Assembly: GCA_907164885.2 (NCBI GenBank)
Contig: OU015492.1
Location: 47,754,183-47,818,182, forward strand
Source of the DNA: Dolomedes plantarius
Taxonomy: Eukaryota; Arthropoda; Arachnida; Araneae; Dolomedidae
Length of the DNA: 64,000 nucleotides
Direction of reading: 5' to 3'
Part shown: positions 49,080 to 60,550 of the stretch, piece after piece
How the letters are laid out: every line of letters starts with the position of its first letter
Position numbering within the stretch: position 1 is the first letter of the stretch
Position numbers and translations under genes: made by a program
The notes under the pieces: model-generated
The model's input: the letters and a program-made list of their open reading frames with translations, nothing else
Database searches by the model: none
What the model was told of the DNA's origin: nothing

Positions 49080-49350
49080 TTTCAAGCACGGAGAACCAAG
49101 CTCATCCAATCACTCCACTTTTGCACTGTGACATGACGAACCGTCTATGAAGTTATATAAGGGCCTGTGGTCATGTACAGGCGCGTTTTCTACATTCTGT
49201 CATTGCCCAGTGAAGACGTATCTTCCGCTTAATAAAAATGTTTTAATGAAATAATTCCGTTGCCGTCCTTTCTCCCGGGCCACGACTGTCTTAGTTTGTT
49301 GCATGTCGGGTCATTAATCCGTCTTTCTTCCGGGGTTGACGTGACATGTT

Positions 49351-49353
<3 letters not shown>
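49080..49353 (+). mobile_element. Possible solo or truncated LTR, unrelated to the Gypsy LTR
   Basis: This less AT-rich segment has a TATA-like GTTATATAAGGGCC (about 49151-49164), an AATAAA at about 49231 and an end GACGTGACATGTTACA. That order fits the promoter, polyadenylation signal and CA terminus of an LTR. No TG start or second copy is in the window. Confidence 0.3.

Positions 49354-49417
<64 letters not shown>
49352..49417. repeat. (CA)n-(TA)n microsatellite, insertion site of the Gypsy element
   Basis: (CA) units at 49351-49376 pass into TA until the LTR starts at 49418. The TA array resumes right after the element at 55793-55804. Confidence 0.95.
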
Positions 49418-49421
<4 letters not shown>

Positions 49422-49844
49422 GAAAATTGATTTGTGAGAGATGGAGACTTCGACCTGAACGAATTTTATTCCGTTGGGCTTGAGCGTCCAATAGGAAAGC
49501 TTTGCGCGCGCATGACGTCACCTTTTCGGAGAGAGCATTAGGAGCTCACTCGCAGACCCCCCGCTGACATGGACGAGTAAAGTCGTGCCTTCTTCCTCGC
49601 GTCGCGTTTTTAACGAATTCGCTTAACGAATTGGGATATTTCGGAGTCCCCATCTCACAGGTGAACCATGCTCTGTAGTAAAACCTTAATTTACCTTCCT
49701 CGTAACTTTGTAAATTGTAAATAGCGTGATGTCTTTTCTTTATGTGTTTAAAAGTAAATAAAATGTTAGTTTAGATATTAATCTTTTTATTCCTTTCGTA
49801 TAATTCTTTCCGTAAAGTTACTTACCCCTAGACGCCGTCCTACA
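49418..49844 (+). repeat. 5' LTR of the Gypsy element
   Basis: It starts TGTAGAAAATTGATTTGTGA and ends CGCCGTCCTACA (TG...CA). It would hold the promoter and RNA start. AATAAA at 49757-49762 is the likely polyadenylation signal in the 3' copy. TTAACGAATT occurs twice (about 49610-49632). Length and sequence equal 55366-55792. Confidence 0.97.
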
Positions 49845-49870
49845 AATTGGGGCCCCGGCCCGGATTAAAA
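49845..49870 (+). promoter_or_regulatory. Putative primer-binding site
   Basis: AATTGGGGCCCCGGCCCGGA directly follows the LTR end. A TTGGGG...CCCGGAT sequence is loosely complementary to the 3' end of a proline tRNA (PBS normally TGGGGGCTCGTCCGGGAT in other elements). Match is partial, so the primer identity is inference. Confidence 0.5.
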
Positions 49871-50963
49871 CCTGCTTCCTTACATTAGGCATTTGCCTAG
49901 GAACATCCTTACTTTTACTTTCGTTTTCGGTTAAAATAATTTTATACTTTTACTTCCGTTTTCGGATTGAAATAATTTTATTTTTAACTAAGAGCATTTT
50001 TTCCTTTCGGGTTCACCTTTTTCGGTTTTCGCTCACAGACCAACGTCCTATGCTAATGTATTTTTTTAAGTCCACAGCTAACAGATTCGCCGAAGAAATC
50101 AGCCCGCCAGCGAAAGAGGGACAGAACATCAATCGCCGAGAGATCGTCATCGCCAGGTCAGTGATGTTTATTATTAAGCCAAGGAAACAACGCCAAAGAA
50201 CAATCGCCAATACATTGATTGTATTAACATAGTCATATTATTCGAGAGATATTACAATTACGTTGTATGAAATATATAAGTGTCGAAATTTCATTTGAAT
50301 ATTTATCTTTCCATGTTTATAAATTAAGAATAGTCTATATTTAAATATTTAACCTTTTTCTGATATCAATTAACCCATTTTTATGGTATACAGCCTTGTT
50401 CGATATAGAACATTGAAAAGCTAAAGTTTTTCCCTCAGAGTGTTTGTTTGCTGTCAGATGTAACAGTTGAATAATGAAATGGAAAAATCAGTTCCGCTCG
50501 TTCGCAGACATTAGGCGAACTGTCGCGACAGGTGTTTATATTTCTCCTTCTGTTTAGTCTAATGCTGAGAAAGGATGTTTTGCATTTTGTGTGAAACCAT
50601 GAGTTCAAATAATGTTCTTTTATCGCAACGAAAAAAAATATATATATATTTTGTTCTGTATTTAAAAGTTGTTTATGAATAATAGGGTATTGTGAATAAT
50701 TGAAAAGTTGTTTATGCATATGTTTTGAGTGCCATTTTCGGATTTCAGAAGTTTCTAATATGTGTTTGTTTTATTCGAATATCGTAAGAGATTGCATTTT
50801 GTTGTTCACGTTTTATCTTTCTTCCTGGTTGAGCAAGAGTTTTTTTTTTTAAGTGCGACTAAATAAATTTCTCACATTGAGAATAAGTTTTGAAGAAATA
50901 TTGAACTAAGTTTTAAATTAAATTTGTTCTCTGGGTTACCACTCCGATTTATTTTTATACGAA
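49871..50963 (+). other. Untranslated leader of the Gypsy element
   Basis: About 1.1 kb precedes the gag-pol start codon. A 35-bp tandem repeat (units at 49911 and 49946, both ACTTTTACTT followed by CGTTTTCGG) lies near its beginning. Short open frames (50050-50232 and the minus frame 50435-50719) have no motif. The leader may carry packaging or internal ribosome entry signals, but nothing in the sequence shows which. Confidence 0.6.
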
Positions 50964-53900
50964 ATGGCATTTCTTCTCTCTAAGAAAAGGGAAGACCTGA
51001 TAGAACTTGCCTCAGAATTGTCGTTAAGTATCCAAGAGAGTTCAACTAAACTTCGAATAAAAGAACTGATCGTGAAAAGTCCAAATTACGTAGAGGAAGA
51101 TGTCAAAATACTGATCGATAGCATAGCTGAGGAACGCGTACGCCGAGAAGCAGAAGAAAAAGAAGAGAAATTACGCCGAAAAGCAGAAGAAAAAGAAGAA
51201 AAATTACGCCGAGAAGCAGAAGATAGAGAAATTGAACAGAAGCGAGAAGAGCAATTACATGAACTCGAGAAATTACGAATACAGGCTCAACAGAGTGTCA
51301 ATACGACGAATAACGCCGAAAACGTCCAAGCGCCGAATAAATTGATTCACGAAACTTTCCATAAGTTTAATATGAAGGATGACATCAGCTTGAACCTCAC
51401 CTTATTTGAACGGCACGCAGAATTGATATTTTTGCCGAAGAAAGATTGGGTACAGAGACTGATAGGATTGATACCCATTGACGTTGCTCATCTGATCGCA
51501 AGAGAACCAGCGGATAAATGTAATGATTACATCCACGTCAAGGATTTACTATTGAAAAGATTTAAGTTGTCTCCGGAAAAACTTCGTCAACTATTTGTAT
51601 CTCACCAAAAATATGATGAGCGAACATGGCAAGATTTCCACTACGAACTGCAGACGTATTTCGACGGATGGACTTCCGGTTTGAAAATAGAAACCTTCGA
51701 TCAACTACGAGAGTTAATTATAGCCGATCAAATTAAGAAGAAAGCACCTTGCGAGTTTCAGCAACATTTTCTAGACGAATGGTCTACTATTAACTCACCT
51801 TCCGAACTAGCTAAAAAATTTGAAGAATATGAAGATGTCCGAAGAACATTAAAACCGAAGTCATCCAACTCATTCGCTAAAGGAAAATATGAAGCCAGAG
51901 GATCTAGCGATACTTATTCTCGAAGACCTAAACATTTCCAAATTGGGAACAATAGGCATGAAAAAAAATACTTTCAATCGAACGGAACTCCTAACGCCGG
52001 AAGAAATAAGCAACTAATCTGTAGCTACTGCAAAGGACCAGGTCATTATGCCGTAGATTGTACAAAGCGACCCAAAAACCCAAACATTAATAAATCTGCA
52101 AGCTCTCCGGTTCAAGTCTGCTCACGAATCTCTCATAAAAGAGTTAAAACGAAGAAAATAACCATGGGTAATAAGACTTTTGAAGCTCTCATCGATACAG
52201 GCAGTTCAGCGACGCTCATTCGTGAAGATATGTGCGAAGGAATAATCGAACCCTCAGAACTCTCGAAAGACATAGTAGTGTTATCTGGATTAGGGAAGTA
52301 CGAAGTCAAAACAAAAGGGTCGTTCGAACGGAAAATTGAATTGGATGGAAAAGAATATTCCCTCACGTGGCACATCGTACCTACGCCGTGTTTAGAATTT
52401 CAGGCAGTAATCGGATCAGATATTTTGGAACAAGCCTCCGTCTTCTTCGACAAAGAAAGTGTTCAGTTCCGTAAATATGAAGATAAAACTTGGTTCATGC
52501 ACACGCAAGTATACGAAGCGAAAACTGAAGACGAAATTGAAGTCAAACATGTTAGCAATCCACGAATAAGAAAAGAACTGTTTGAATTGGTCTCCAATTA
52601 TGAGCCAAAAAAGACCGAAACGACAAACGTGTCCATGAGGATTATTTTGAAAGATGACATACCGGTTTACCAACCTGCACGTCGCTTATCCTTTACCGAG
52701 AACCAAGCAGTCAACAAGCAAGTCGACGAATGGCTTGAACAAGGAATTATAAGACCAAGCTCATCCGAATATGCGAGTCCAATTGTGCTAGTCAAGAAAA
52801 AAGATGGCACCACTAGATTGTGTGTGGACTACAGAAAGTTGAATCGGAAATTAGTCAAGGATCGTTTTCCATTGCCGTTGATAGAAGACGTATTAGATAA
52901 ACTCCAAGAAGCCAAGGTGTACACTACGTTAGATTTGAGAAATGGATTTTTCCATGTCGATGTCAATGAAGACTGCAAACATCTCACCTCCTTCGTTGTT
53001 CCGGACGGACAATTCGAGTTCAATAAAGTACCTTTCGGCCTAAGCACTAGTCCCAGCGTATTCCAAAGATATGTGTACAGTATTTTTCGAGAACTAATGC
53101 GAAAAGGTATTGTAGTAACTTACATGGACGATTTGATAATTCCGGCAAAAGATGAAGAAGAAGGTTTAGAAAAACTAAAGAAAGTGTTTGAAGTTGCCTC
53201 GAAGTATGGCTTAGAAATTAAGTTTGAGAAATGTCGATTCCTAAGTAGGAAAGTCGAATTTTTGGGTCACGTCGTCGAAAACGGAACAATACGCCCATCA
53301 ATTGCGAAGACGATAGCCGTCAAGAAGTTCCCAGTGCCAACAACGGTCAAGCAGATCCAAAGTTTTTTAGGATTAACCGGCTATTTTCGAAAATTTATTC
53401 CCGCGTACTCTAAAATAGCGAAACCTCTGAGTGATCTAACAAGAAAAGACAATCCATTTGTATTCGAACAAGCCCAAATTGAAGCATTCGAAAAGCTCAA
53501 GAAACTATTAACTGAAAGTCCCGTTTTAAGCATTTTTCAACAAGGGAAAAGGACCGAACTACACACCGATGCAAGCCAACAAGGATATGGCGCTGTTTTG
53601 CTCCAGGAAGCGGATGACGGAAAATTACACCCTGTTCAATACATGTCGCAGAAAACTACTCCAGCCGAGGAGAAATACAGTAGCTATGAACTGGAAGTTC
53701 TTGCTGTTGTCACCGCTTTAAAGAAATTTCGAATCTACCTTCTAGGGCAACATTTCAAAATCATAACGGACTGTTCAGCTTTTCAAAAGACTATGGACAA
53801 AAAAGATTTAGTTACTCGTATAGCGAGATGGGCACTACTGTTGGAAAATTATGATTACGAAATTGTGCATCGACCCGGCCAGAGAATGCAACATGTAGAT

Positions 53901-55139
53901 GCTTTAAGCCGATACCCCGTGGCCATAATTACAAGCGATACTCTCACCGCCAGATTGAAAAGAGCTCAACAAGGAGACGAAAACACTCAAAATTTTAAAT
54001 CACTGATTGAAACAAACCCTACTTCAGACTTCTTCATTAAAAACGAAATATTATACAAATACGTAGATGGCCGTGAATTAATGGTAGTACCAAGAGATAT
54101 GCAAACTGAGCTAATCAAGCTAGCTCATGAGAAAGGACACTTCGCAGCTGCAAAAACAGAAGAAATAGTTAAACGAGAATTTTTCATACCTAATTTAAGC
54201 AGACAAGTGCAAAACGTGATCGTTAACTGTGTACCGTGTATTTTAACCAACAGAAAGAGCGGGAAAAAAGAAGGTTTCCTATACCCTATTCCGAAAGAAG
54301 ATGTACCGTTAAGCACCTATCACGTAGATTTCATTGGTCCTATGCCCTCTACCAACAAAAGGTACCAACATATCCTCACAATAGTCGACGCCTTCACGAA
54401 GTTCACCTGGCTGTATCCCGTAAGATCTACCACCGCAGAAGATGCCCTGGATAAATTGAAATTGCAACAAAAGACTTTCGGCAATCCCCAAAGAATAATA
54501 ACAGATCGCGGTTCTGCTTTCATCTCCAAAGTGTTTAGTGACTATTGTACCGAAGAGAACATCCAACATCTGAAGATCACCACTGGCGTACCACGAGGAA
54601 ACGGTCAAGTGGAGAGAATCCACCGAACTCTTATCCCTGTTTTGACCAAGATGTCCATCGTCGATCCTACCAAGTGGTACAAATTCGTAGACCCACTGCA
54701 AAGAATTCTAAATAGCACCTCCAACCGAAGTACTAAATGGTCTCCATTTGAACTATTAACTGGCGTCATCATGAGAAATAAGGAGGACCTTCACCTAAAA
54801 AATCTGCTAATGGAAGAGATGGTGGAAGAATTTCAAGAGCAAAGAAACCAATTACGACAAGATGCTAAAAGAAACATTCAAAAGATCCAGGCTGAAAATA
54901 AAAGAACCTACGATAAGAAATGCAAGAAAACCCCTCAGTATCAGCAGGGAGATCTAGTAGTTATCCGAAGAACGCAATTTGGAACAGGCTTGAAGCTAAG
55001 GCCTAAATTTTTAGGACCATATAGAGTTATCGAAGTAAAGCCTAGAGATAGATACGAGTTAGAGAAAGTAGGTAACCACGAGGGTCCTAGATTGACCTCC
55101 TCGTCTGCCGATCTAATGAAATCCTACTCACCAGGATGA
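50964..55139 (+). CDS. Gypsy gag-pol polyprotein, single frame
   Basis: The 1391-residue polyprotein drives reverse transcription and integration of the element. Gag spans about 1-380, with a Glu/Lys/Arg-rich coiled-coil repeat at about 55-110 and a CCHC knuckle C353-X2-C356-X4-H361-X4-C366 for RNA binding. Protease has D411-TGS. Reverse transcriptase begins near 575 and has the YMDD box at 720-723. RNase H follows, with HTDAS at D869. Integrase has an N-terminal zinc domain (from H1055 to C1089 and C1092) and a catalytic core D1122, D1181, E1217 (D-58-D-35-E). A FLGPYRVIEV GPY/F-like module lies near the C-terminus; no chromodomain and no envelope are visible. The start codon follows a long leader and is the first in the frame. 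Gag and Pol share one frame without a shift or stop, so processing must be by the protease alone. Confidence 0.97.
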   Translation: MAFLLSKKREDLIELASELSLSIQESSTKLRIKELIVKSPNYVEEDVKILIDSIAEERVRREAEEKEEKLRRKAEEKEEKLRREAEDREIEQKREEQLHELEKLRIQAQQSVNTTNNAENVQAPNKLIHETFHKFNMKDDISLNLTLFERHAELIFLPKKDWVQRLIGLIPIDVAHLIAREPADKCNDYIHVKDLLLKRFKLSPEKLRQLFVSHQKYDERTWQDFHYELQTYFDGWTSGLKIETFDQLRELIIADQIKKKAPCEFQQHFLDEWSTINSPSELAKKFEEYEDVRRTLKPKSSNSFAKGKYEARGSSDTYSRRPKHFQIGNNRHEKKYFQSNGTPNAGRNKQLICSYCKGPGHYAVDCTKRPKNPNINKSASSPVQVCSRISHKRVKTKKITMGNKTFEALIDTGSSATLIREDMCEGIIEPSELSKDIVVLSGLGKYEVKTKGSFERKIELDGKEYSLTWHIVPTPCLEFQAVIGSDILEQASVFFDKESVQFRKYEDKTWFMHTQVYEAKTEDEIEVKHVSNPRIRKELFELVSNYEPKKTETTNVSMRIILKDDIPVYQPARRLSFTENQAVNKQVDEWLEQGIIRPSSSEYASPIVLVKKKDGTTRLCVDYRKLNRKLVKDRFPLPLIEDVLDKLQEAKVYTTLDLRNGFFHVDVNEDCKHLTSFVVPDGQFEFNKVPFGLSTSPSVFQRYVYSIFRELMRKGIVVTYMDDLIIPAKDEEEGLEKLKKVFEVASKYGLEIKFEKCRFLSRKVEFLGHVVENGTIRPSIAKTIAVKKFPVPTTVKQIQSFLGLTGYFRKFIPAYSKIAKPLSDLTRKDNPFVFEQAQIEAFEKLKKLLTESPVLSIFQQGKRTELHTDASQQGYGAVLLQEADDGKLHPVQYMSQKTTPAEEKYSSYELEVLAVVTALKKFRIYLLGQHFKIITDCSAFQKTMDKKDLVTRIARWALLLENYDYEIVHRPGQRMQHVDALSRYPVAIITSDTLTARLKRAQQGDENTQNFKSLIETNPTSDFFIKNEILYKYVDGRELMVVPRDMQTELIKLAHEKGHFAAAKTEEIVKREFFIPNLSRQVQNVIVNCVPCILTNRKSGKKEGFLYPIPKEDVPLSTYHVDFIGPMPSTNKRYQHILTIVDAFTKFTWLYPVRSTTAEDALDKLKLQQKTFGNPQRIITDRGSAFISKVFSDYCTEENIQHLKITTGVPRGNGQVERIHRTLIPVLTKMSIVDPTKWYKFVDPLQRILNSTSNRSTKWSPFELLTGVIMRNKEDLHLKNLLMEEMVEEFQEQRNQLRQDAKRNIQKIQAENKRTYDKKCKKTPQYQQGDLVVIRRTQFGTGLKLRPKFLGPYRVIEVKPRDRYELEKVGNHEGPRLTSSSADLMKSYSPG

Positions 55140-55330
55140 GGGATTAAACGTTTTTTCTTTTTGTTCACAATTGTTTACTGTGTTTTTATTTTATTTTTGT
55201 TTATTGTATTTCCTCATTGTAATTCATTTGCGCGAATTGTATGGTTATTTCTCATATCTAAATCATTTCGGAAATTTTGATGTACATTTATTTAGTGATG
55301 TTTTAGGCCAATCGTTTTATGTAAAGTCAG

Positions 55331-55348
55331 ATCACTGAGGTCAGTGAT
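55331..55348. repeat. 8-bp perfect stem-loop just before the 3' LTR
   Basis: ATCACTGA-GG-TCAGTGAT lies 17 bases upstream of the LTR start. No purine-rich tract adjoins the LTR; the nearest (AGGATGAGGGATTAAA) is at the stop codon, about 230 bases upstream. Confidence 0.8.
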
Positions 55349-55365
55349 TCCAGGCTGGCCGAACT

Positions 55366-55792
55366 TGTAGAAAATTGATTTGTGAGAGATGGAGACTTCG
55401 ACCTGAACGAATTTTATTCCGTTGGGCTTGAGCGTCCAATAGGAAAGCTTTGCGCGCGCATGACGTCACCTTTTCGGAGAGAGCATTAGGAGCTCACTCG
55501 CAGACCCCCCGCTGACATGGACGAGTAAAGTCGTGCCTTCTTCCTCGCGTCGCGTTTTTAACGAATTCGCTTAACGAATTGGGATATTTCGGAGTCCCCA
55601 TCTCACAGGTGAACCATGCTCTGTAGTAAAACCTTAATTTACCTTCCTCGTAACTTTGTAAATTGTAAATAGCGTGATGTCTTTTCTTTATGTGTTTAAA
55701 AGTAAATAAAATGTTAGTTTAGATATTAATCTTTTTATTCCTTTCGTATAATTCTTTCCGTAAAGTTACTTACCCCTAGACGCCGTCCTACA
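55366..55792 (+). repeat. 3' LTR of the Gypsy element
   Basis: It is identical to 49418-49844 by eye over all 427 bases. It ends CCTACA against the remaining part of the TA array. Confidence 0.97.
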
Positions 55793-55804
55793 TATATATA
55801 TATA

Positions 55805-57232
<1,428 letters not shown>

Positions 57233-57395
57233 GTGTGAGGGTGGGTGTGTACACAGAGAGAGAGAAACTTCTGTAGCAGACCATCCCTCTAAATGGCTAT
57301 ACTTTATTCAGAACCGATTACATACTCCATAGAGGCAATGGTATAGAAGAAACCTTTTTTCTACGGCCTCACCTCAAAACGGCCCCTTTTTCAAT

Positions 57396-57407
57396 TTATT
57401 TATATTT

Positions 57408-57458
<51 letters not shown>
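57396..57458. repeat. (TA)n microsatellite adjoining a transposon
   Basis: Imperfect TA runs straight into the TIR at 57459. Confidence 0.95.
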
Positions 57459-57461
<3 letters not shown>

Positions 57462-59209
57462 TATGCCCACTAAAGTCCCTTCCCACCCTCTTAATTTCGG
57501 AACGGCTGCTGCTATATTCATAAAAGTGGTGTCTAGTTATAATAAAGTAGCCATGCGCTACTGAATGAAATCACCTACCGCGCCACCTGGTGGAAAACTG
57601 CGGAGTTAGGATTCCTATCTCGAAAACGGAACGAGATAGGGAAAAAAGTGATTTACAAAGTTGTAGAGCATCATCGATTTAGTAAGAAAAGACTCCTTGT
57701 GGATAATAATACGAAGAATAGAACGGTTAAAATGGGGATTTGTTTCTTCATGATTTCTGACACTGTGACGTGACAAAATGATCTGAGAAAGAAAAAACAA
57801 CTAGTTATAACAATATACCTTTATTTGAGATGTTGAAACTTCTCACCGTCAGCTGCAATGCACATTTGGATCCTCGTTTGAATGTCGCGTTGCACACATT
57901 GGAGCATAGAGCGTGACACGTTGGCACAGGCGCCCGTAATGTGTCGTTTAAGGTCCTGCAATGTTTGTGGAGGGGTCGCATACACCTGCTGTTTCAGGTA
58001 TCCCCACAGGTAAAAGTCCAGTTGAGTCAGATCAGGCGAACGTGGAGGCTACTCTTCGAAACCGCCATACCCAATTATTTGGTTCCTGAGTCAGCTTGTT
58101 ATTGTAAATTGCACACCAAACGTTTATCGGATACCGCATTTGATGTCGAACGTCGGTAAAACATCGCTCGGCATCCCCGTCAACTAAAACCTCTTGAGGC
58201 GTTGATCGGTATGGATGAGCGTCTAATTCGCTTAGGATTTTCCAAACCTGACTTTTGGAGAAGCCTCAGTGTTGACTGATCTCTCTTGTGCTGCATTTCG
58301 GATATGCAAGGGCGTATGCTAATACTTCATTCGATTGAACTTGCCGTCCTACCTTAGATGGTCTGCCAGATCGATGTTGACTAGTAACGCAGCCTGTCTC
58401 CCTTAAACGTTTTACAACAGTTAGGATGGTTTGATGAGAAGGATTCGGTCTTGTATTGAAACTTTTTCGGTACAACCTTGCTGCTGATCGTGCCTTGCGT
58501 CCACATTCACCGTACAGTAAAACCATCTCACAATACTCAGCTTTGGAATACTCAGCCATGACCAAGAGCATCAGCATACTACAACCCCAAGAAGATGTCT
58601 CTTTTATAGCTGCCTCAGGTGAACAGGCGTGACATTTCTTACGTATTTGCATATTGCAAAAATTTCGAACACCAAGTACAAGTTGATTTCAGTTGATGCA
58701 ACACTATTTTACACGATCTACATATTGTCTACTCTGTTTATAAAGACAACCAGTACAAGGATGCAACCCTCGGTGTTTGAACCGTGGTCGTTTTGATTGA
58801 GGATCACAAGCGATATATCACTGTGCACATTGCGGTGTCGTGTTTTGCCCGAAAGATAATGATTTTTCCTTCCGTTCAAGTTTCGTGACGTCACAGTGTA
58901 GGAAATCACGAAAACACAAATGCGCGTTCTAACCGTTCTATTATTCGCATTAATGTTCACAAGGTATTTTTCTTACTAAATCGATGATGTTCTACAACTT
59001 TGTAAATCACTTTTTTTCCCTATCTCGTTCCGTTTTCGAGATAGGAATGCTAACTCCGCAGTTTTCCACCGGGTGGCGCGGTAGGTGGTTTCATGCAGTA
59101 GCGCATGGCATGAAACCTCACTTTACTATGCCTAGACACTACTTTTATGAATATAGCAGCAGCCGTTCCGAAGTTAAGAGGGTGGGAAGGGACTTTAGTG
59201 GGCATACTG
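57459..59209 (-). mobile_element. Tc1/mariner-type element with ~330-bp TIRs
   Basis: The left arm (57459-about 57785) and the reverse complement of the right arm (about 58880-59209) both start CAGTATGCCCACTAAAGTCC and align through TTCGGAACGGCTGCTGCTAT, CCTATCTCGAAAACGGAACG and CATCGATTTAGTAAGAAAA. They share a conserved end at CACTGTGACGT. TA flanks both sides (57457-57458, 59210-59211). The 1751-bp element contains a minus-strand transposase with its middle deleted. Confidence 0.92.
57838..58652 (-). pseudogene. Internally deleted mariner-related transposase
   Basis: On the minus strand the gene starts near 58557 with MAEYSKAEYCEMVLLYGECG. It continues with PNPSHQTILTVVKRLRETGC and a HRSGRPSKVGRQV AT-hook-like linker, the N-terminal bipartite DNA-binding domain. 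The longer open frame starts at 58652, but the family-like part begins at MAEYSK. The catalytic middle is missing. 58070-57838 resumes with SPDLTQLDFYLWGYLKQQ, the third-aspartate block, then TLQDLKRHITGACANVSRSM and the C-terminus ADGEKFQHLK-stop. Confidence 0.85.
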
Positions 59210-59218
59210 TATATTCAT

Positions 59219-60516
59219 GTGTGTGTGTGTGTGTGATAAATCGAAAGAAAAGTAACTTTCAGGGCAGAATTAAAATTTTGTTTTTATTTCATTGCTAACT
59301 ATTACTTTAGTTTTATAATACAGTCTGGTGTTAAAAAGTTTAATAATCCCTAATAGTGGGATAAAGCTAAAGACGTTTACAAAGCAGCTTTGATGATTGT
59401 GAGAAATATTCTGCTGTTGAAATCCTAAAATGAGGAGGGGTCATTTAATTTAAGTATACCTTCACGTACAATACATTCAGAGGCAATCATGTACATAAAA
59501 CGTTCATGACAACCGCTGGGTACGATACAATGCACTTTATTTCCATATTTAGTGGCCCTTTCCATGCAGACATGACTTATACAATTTTGTCTCTACAATA
59601 TACCATTTATGAATTGAAACACAGTTGATGGAACATTAAAAGACCTTTCTCCAGCGGACCTCTACTGGAATTTATTCCATAACTAATACAATTAGAGTAA
59701 TTTTTAATATAGATCAATGTGGGGTCCCAGAAAACATACCATGGGCTGTTCCTAAATCTTCTGCAAAAATGATCTCAAAATCAGTTTTGTGTTACGAGGA
59801 TTCATAGATCTTTTAAATTGCAACTCCATCAAACAATCACTTCATGTGAATGCATCAACTTTGCTTCATCCGAGAACCGACAGAAATCTCTTCCTTTGAG
59901 GATGTGGCCCAGGAAATGCAGTTATTCTGTGGCCTCTGGTATCGTTGCTCCCTGTCAAAGTTATCTTACAGATTTTAAGAAGAAAATTATTGATGTTTTT
60001 CACTTATATTTATCTTTTCAATGGATTTAATAAAATGAACCGTCATTTAGCGAATTAGGTTCAAGTTGTAAATGTTAGCGGAGGTATCAAGAGATATTAT
60101 GAATCCATAAGGTTAAAAAGGGCGTATTAGGATTCAATACTGTTAAATTAAAAGCAGAAAGAATATATGAGTAAGGGATTTAGGTGATGCATAGTTTTAA
60201 AGGAGCCTAAGTTTGCTCCACTTTTATCTCCAGCGGCTCTTAATTAAAAAGCTGAACTTGTCGAAACGGGTGACCGATTTTTAATCTTAGTTATAACGAA
60301 ATAGCAATCTACCTTTTAAAATTACACATGGGGAGACACTTAGAGATATTGACCCAAAGGAATATGCGTAAATTTCATGTACCCGGTGGATTAATTTGCC
60401 TATCTTGTAAAATGTCAATGACTTGTTCTTCGACTTCTAGTGACAAGGTATTTTCTTCAAGGAGGGATAATGTTATGCCGTTTGAATTCTAACTAACTAT
60501 CTAACTAACTATCTAA

Positions 60517-60550
<34 letters not shown>

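Larger units (their letters stand above)
49418..55792 (+). mobile_element. Complete Ty3/Gypsy-type LTR retrotransposon
   Basis: The 6375-bp element has 427-bp LTRs, a leader of about 1.1 kb, one gag-pol frame and a 226-bp 3' untranslated part. Outside both LTRs stands TATA, a possible 4-bp target duplication, though the surrounding (TA)n array makes its length ambiguous. The LTRs appear identical base for base by eye, and the long frame has no stop or frameshift, so insertion was recent and the copy may be competent. There is no envelope frame. Neighbours play no part in its function. Confidence 0.97.

Noticed and set aside
52133..54701. Several shadow frames inside the Gypsy gag-pol gene on both strands
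   Set aside because: The 1391-codon frame with all catalytic motifs explains the region.
49418..55792. Classification as an endogenous retrovirus
   Set aside because: No envelope frame follows pol. The 226 bp between the stop codon and the 3' LTR cannot hold one.
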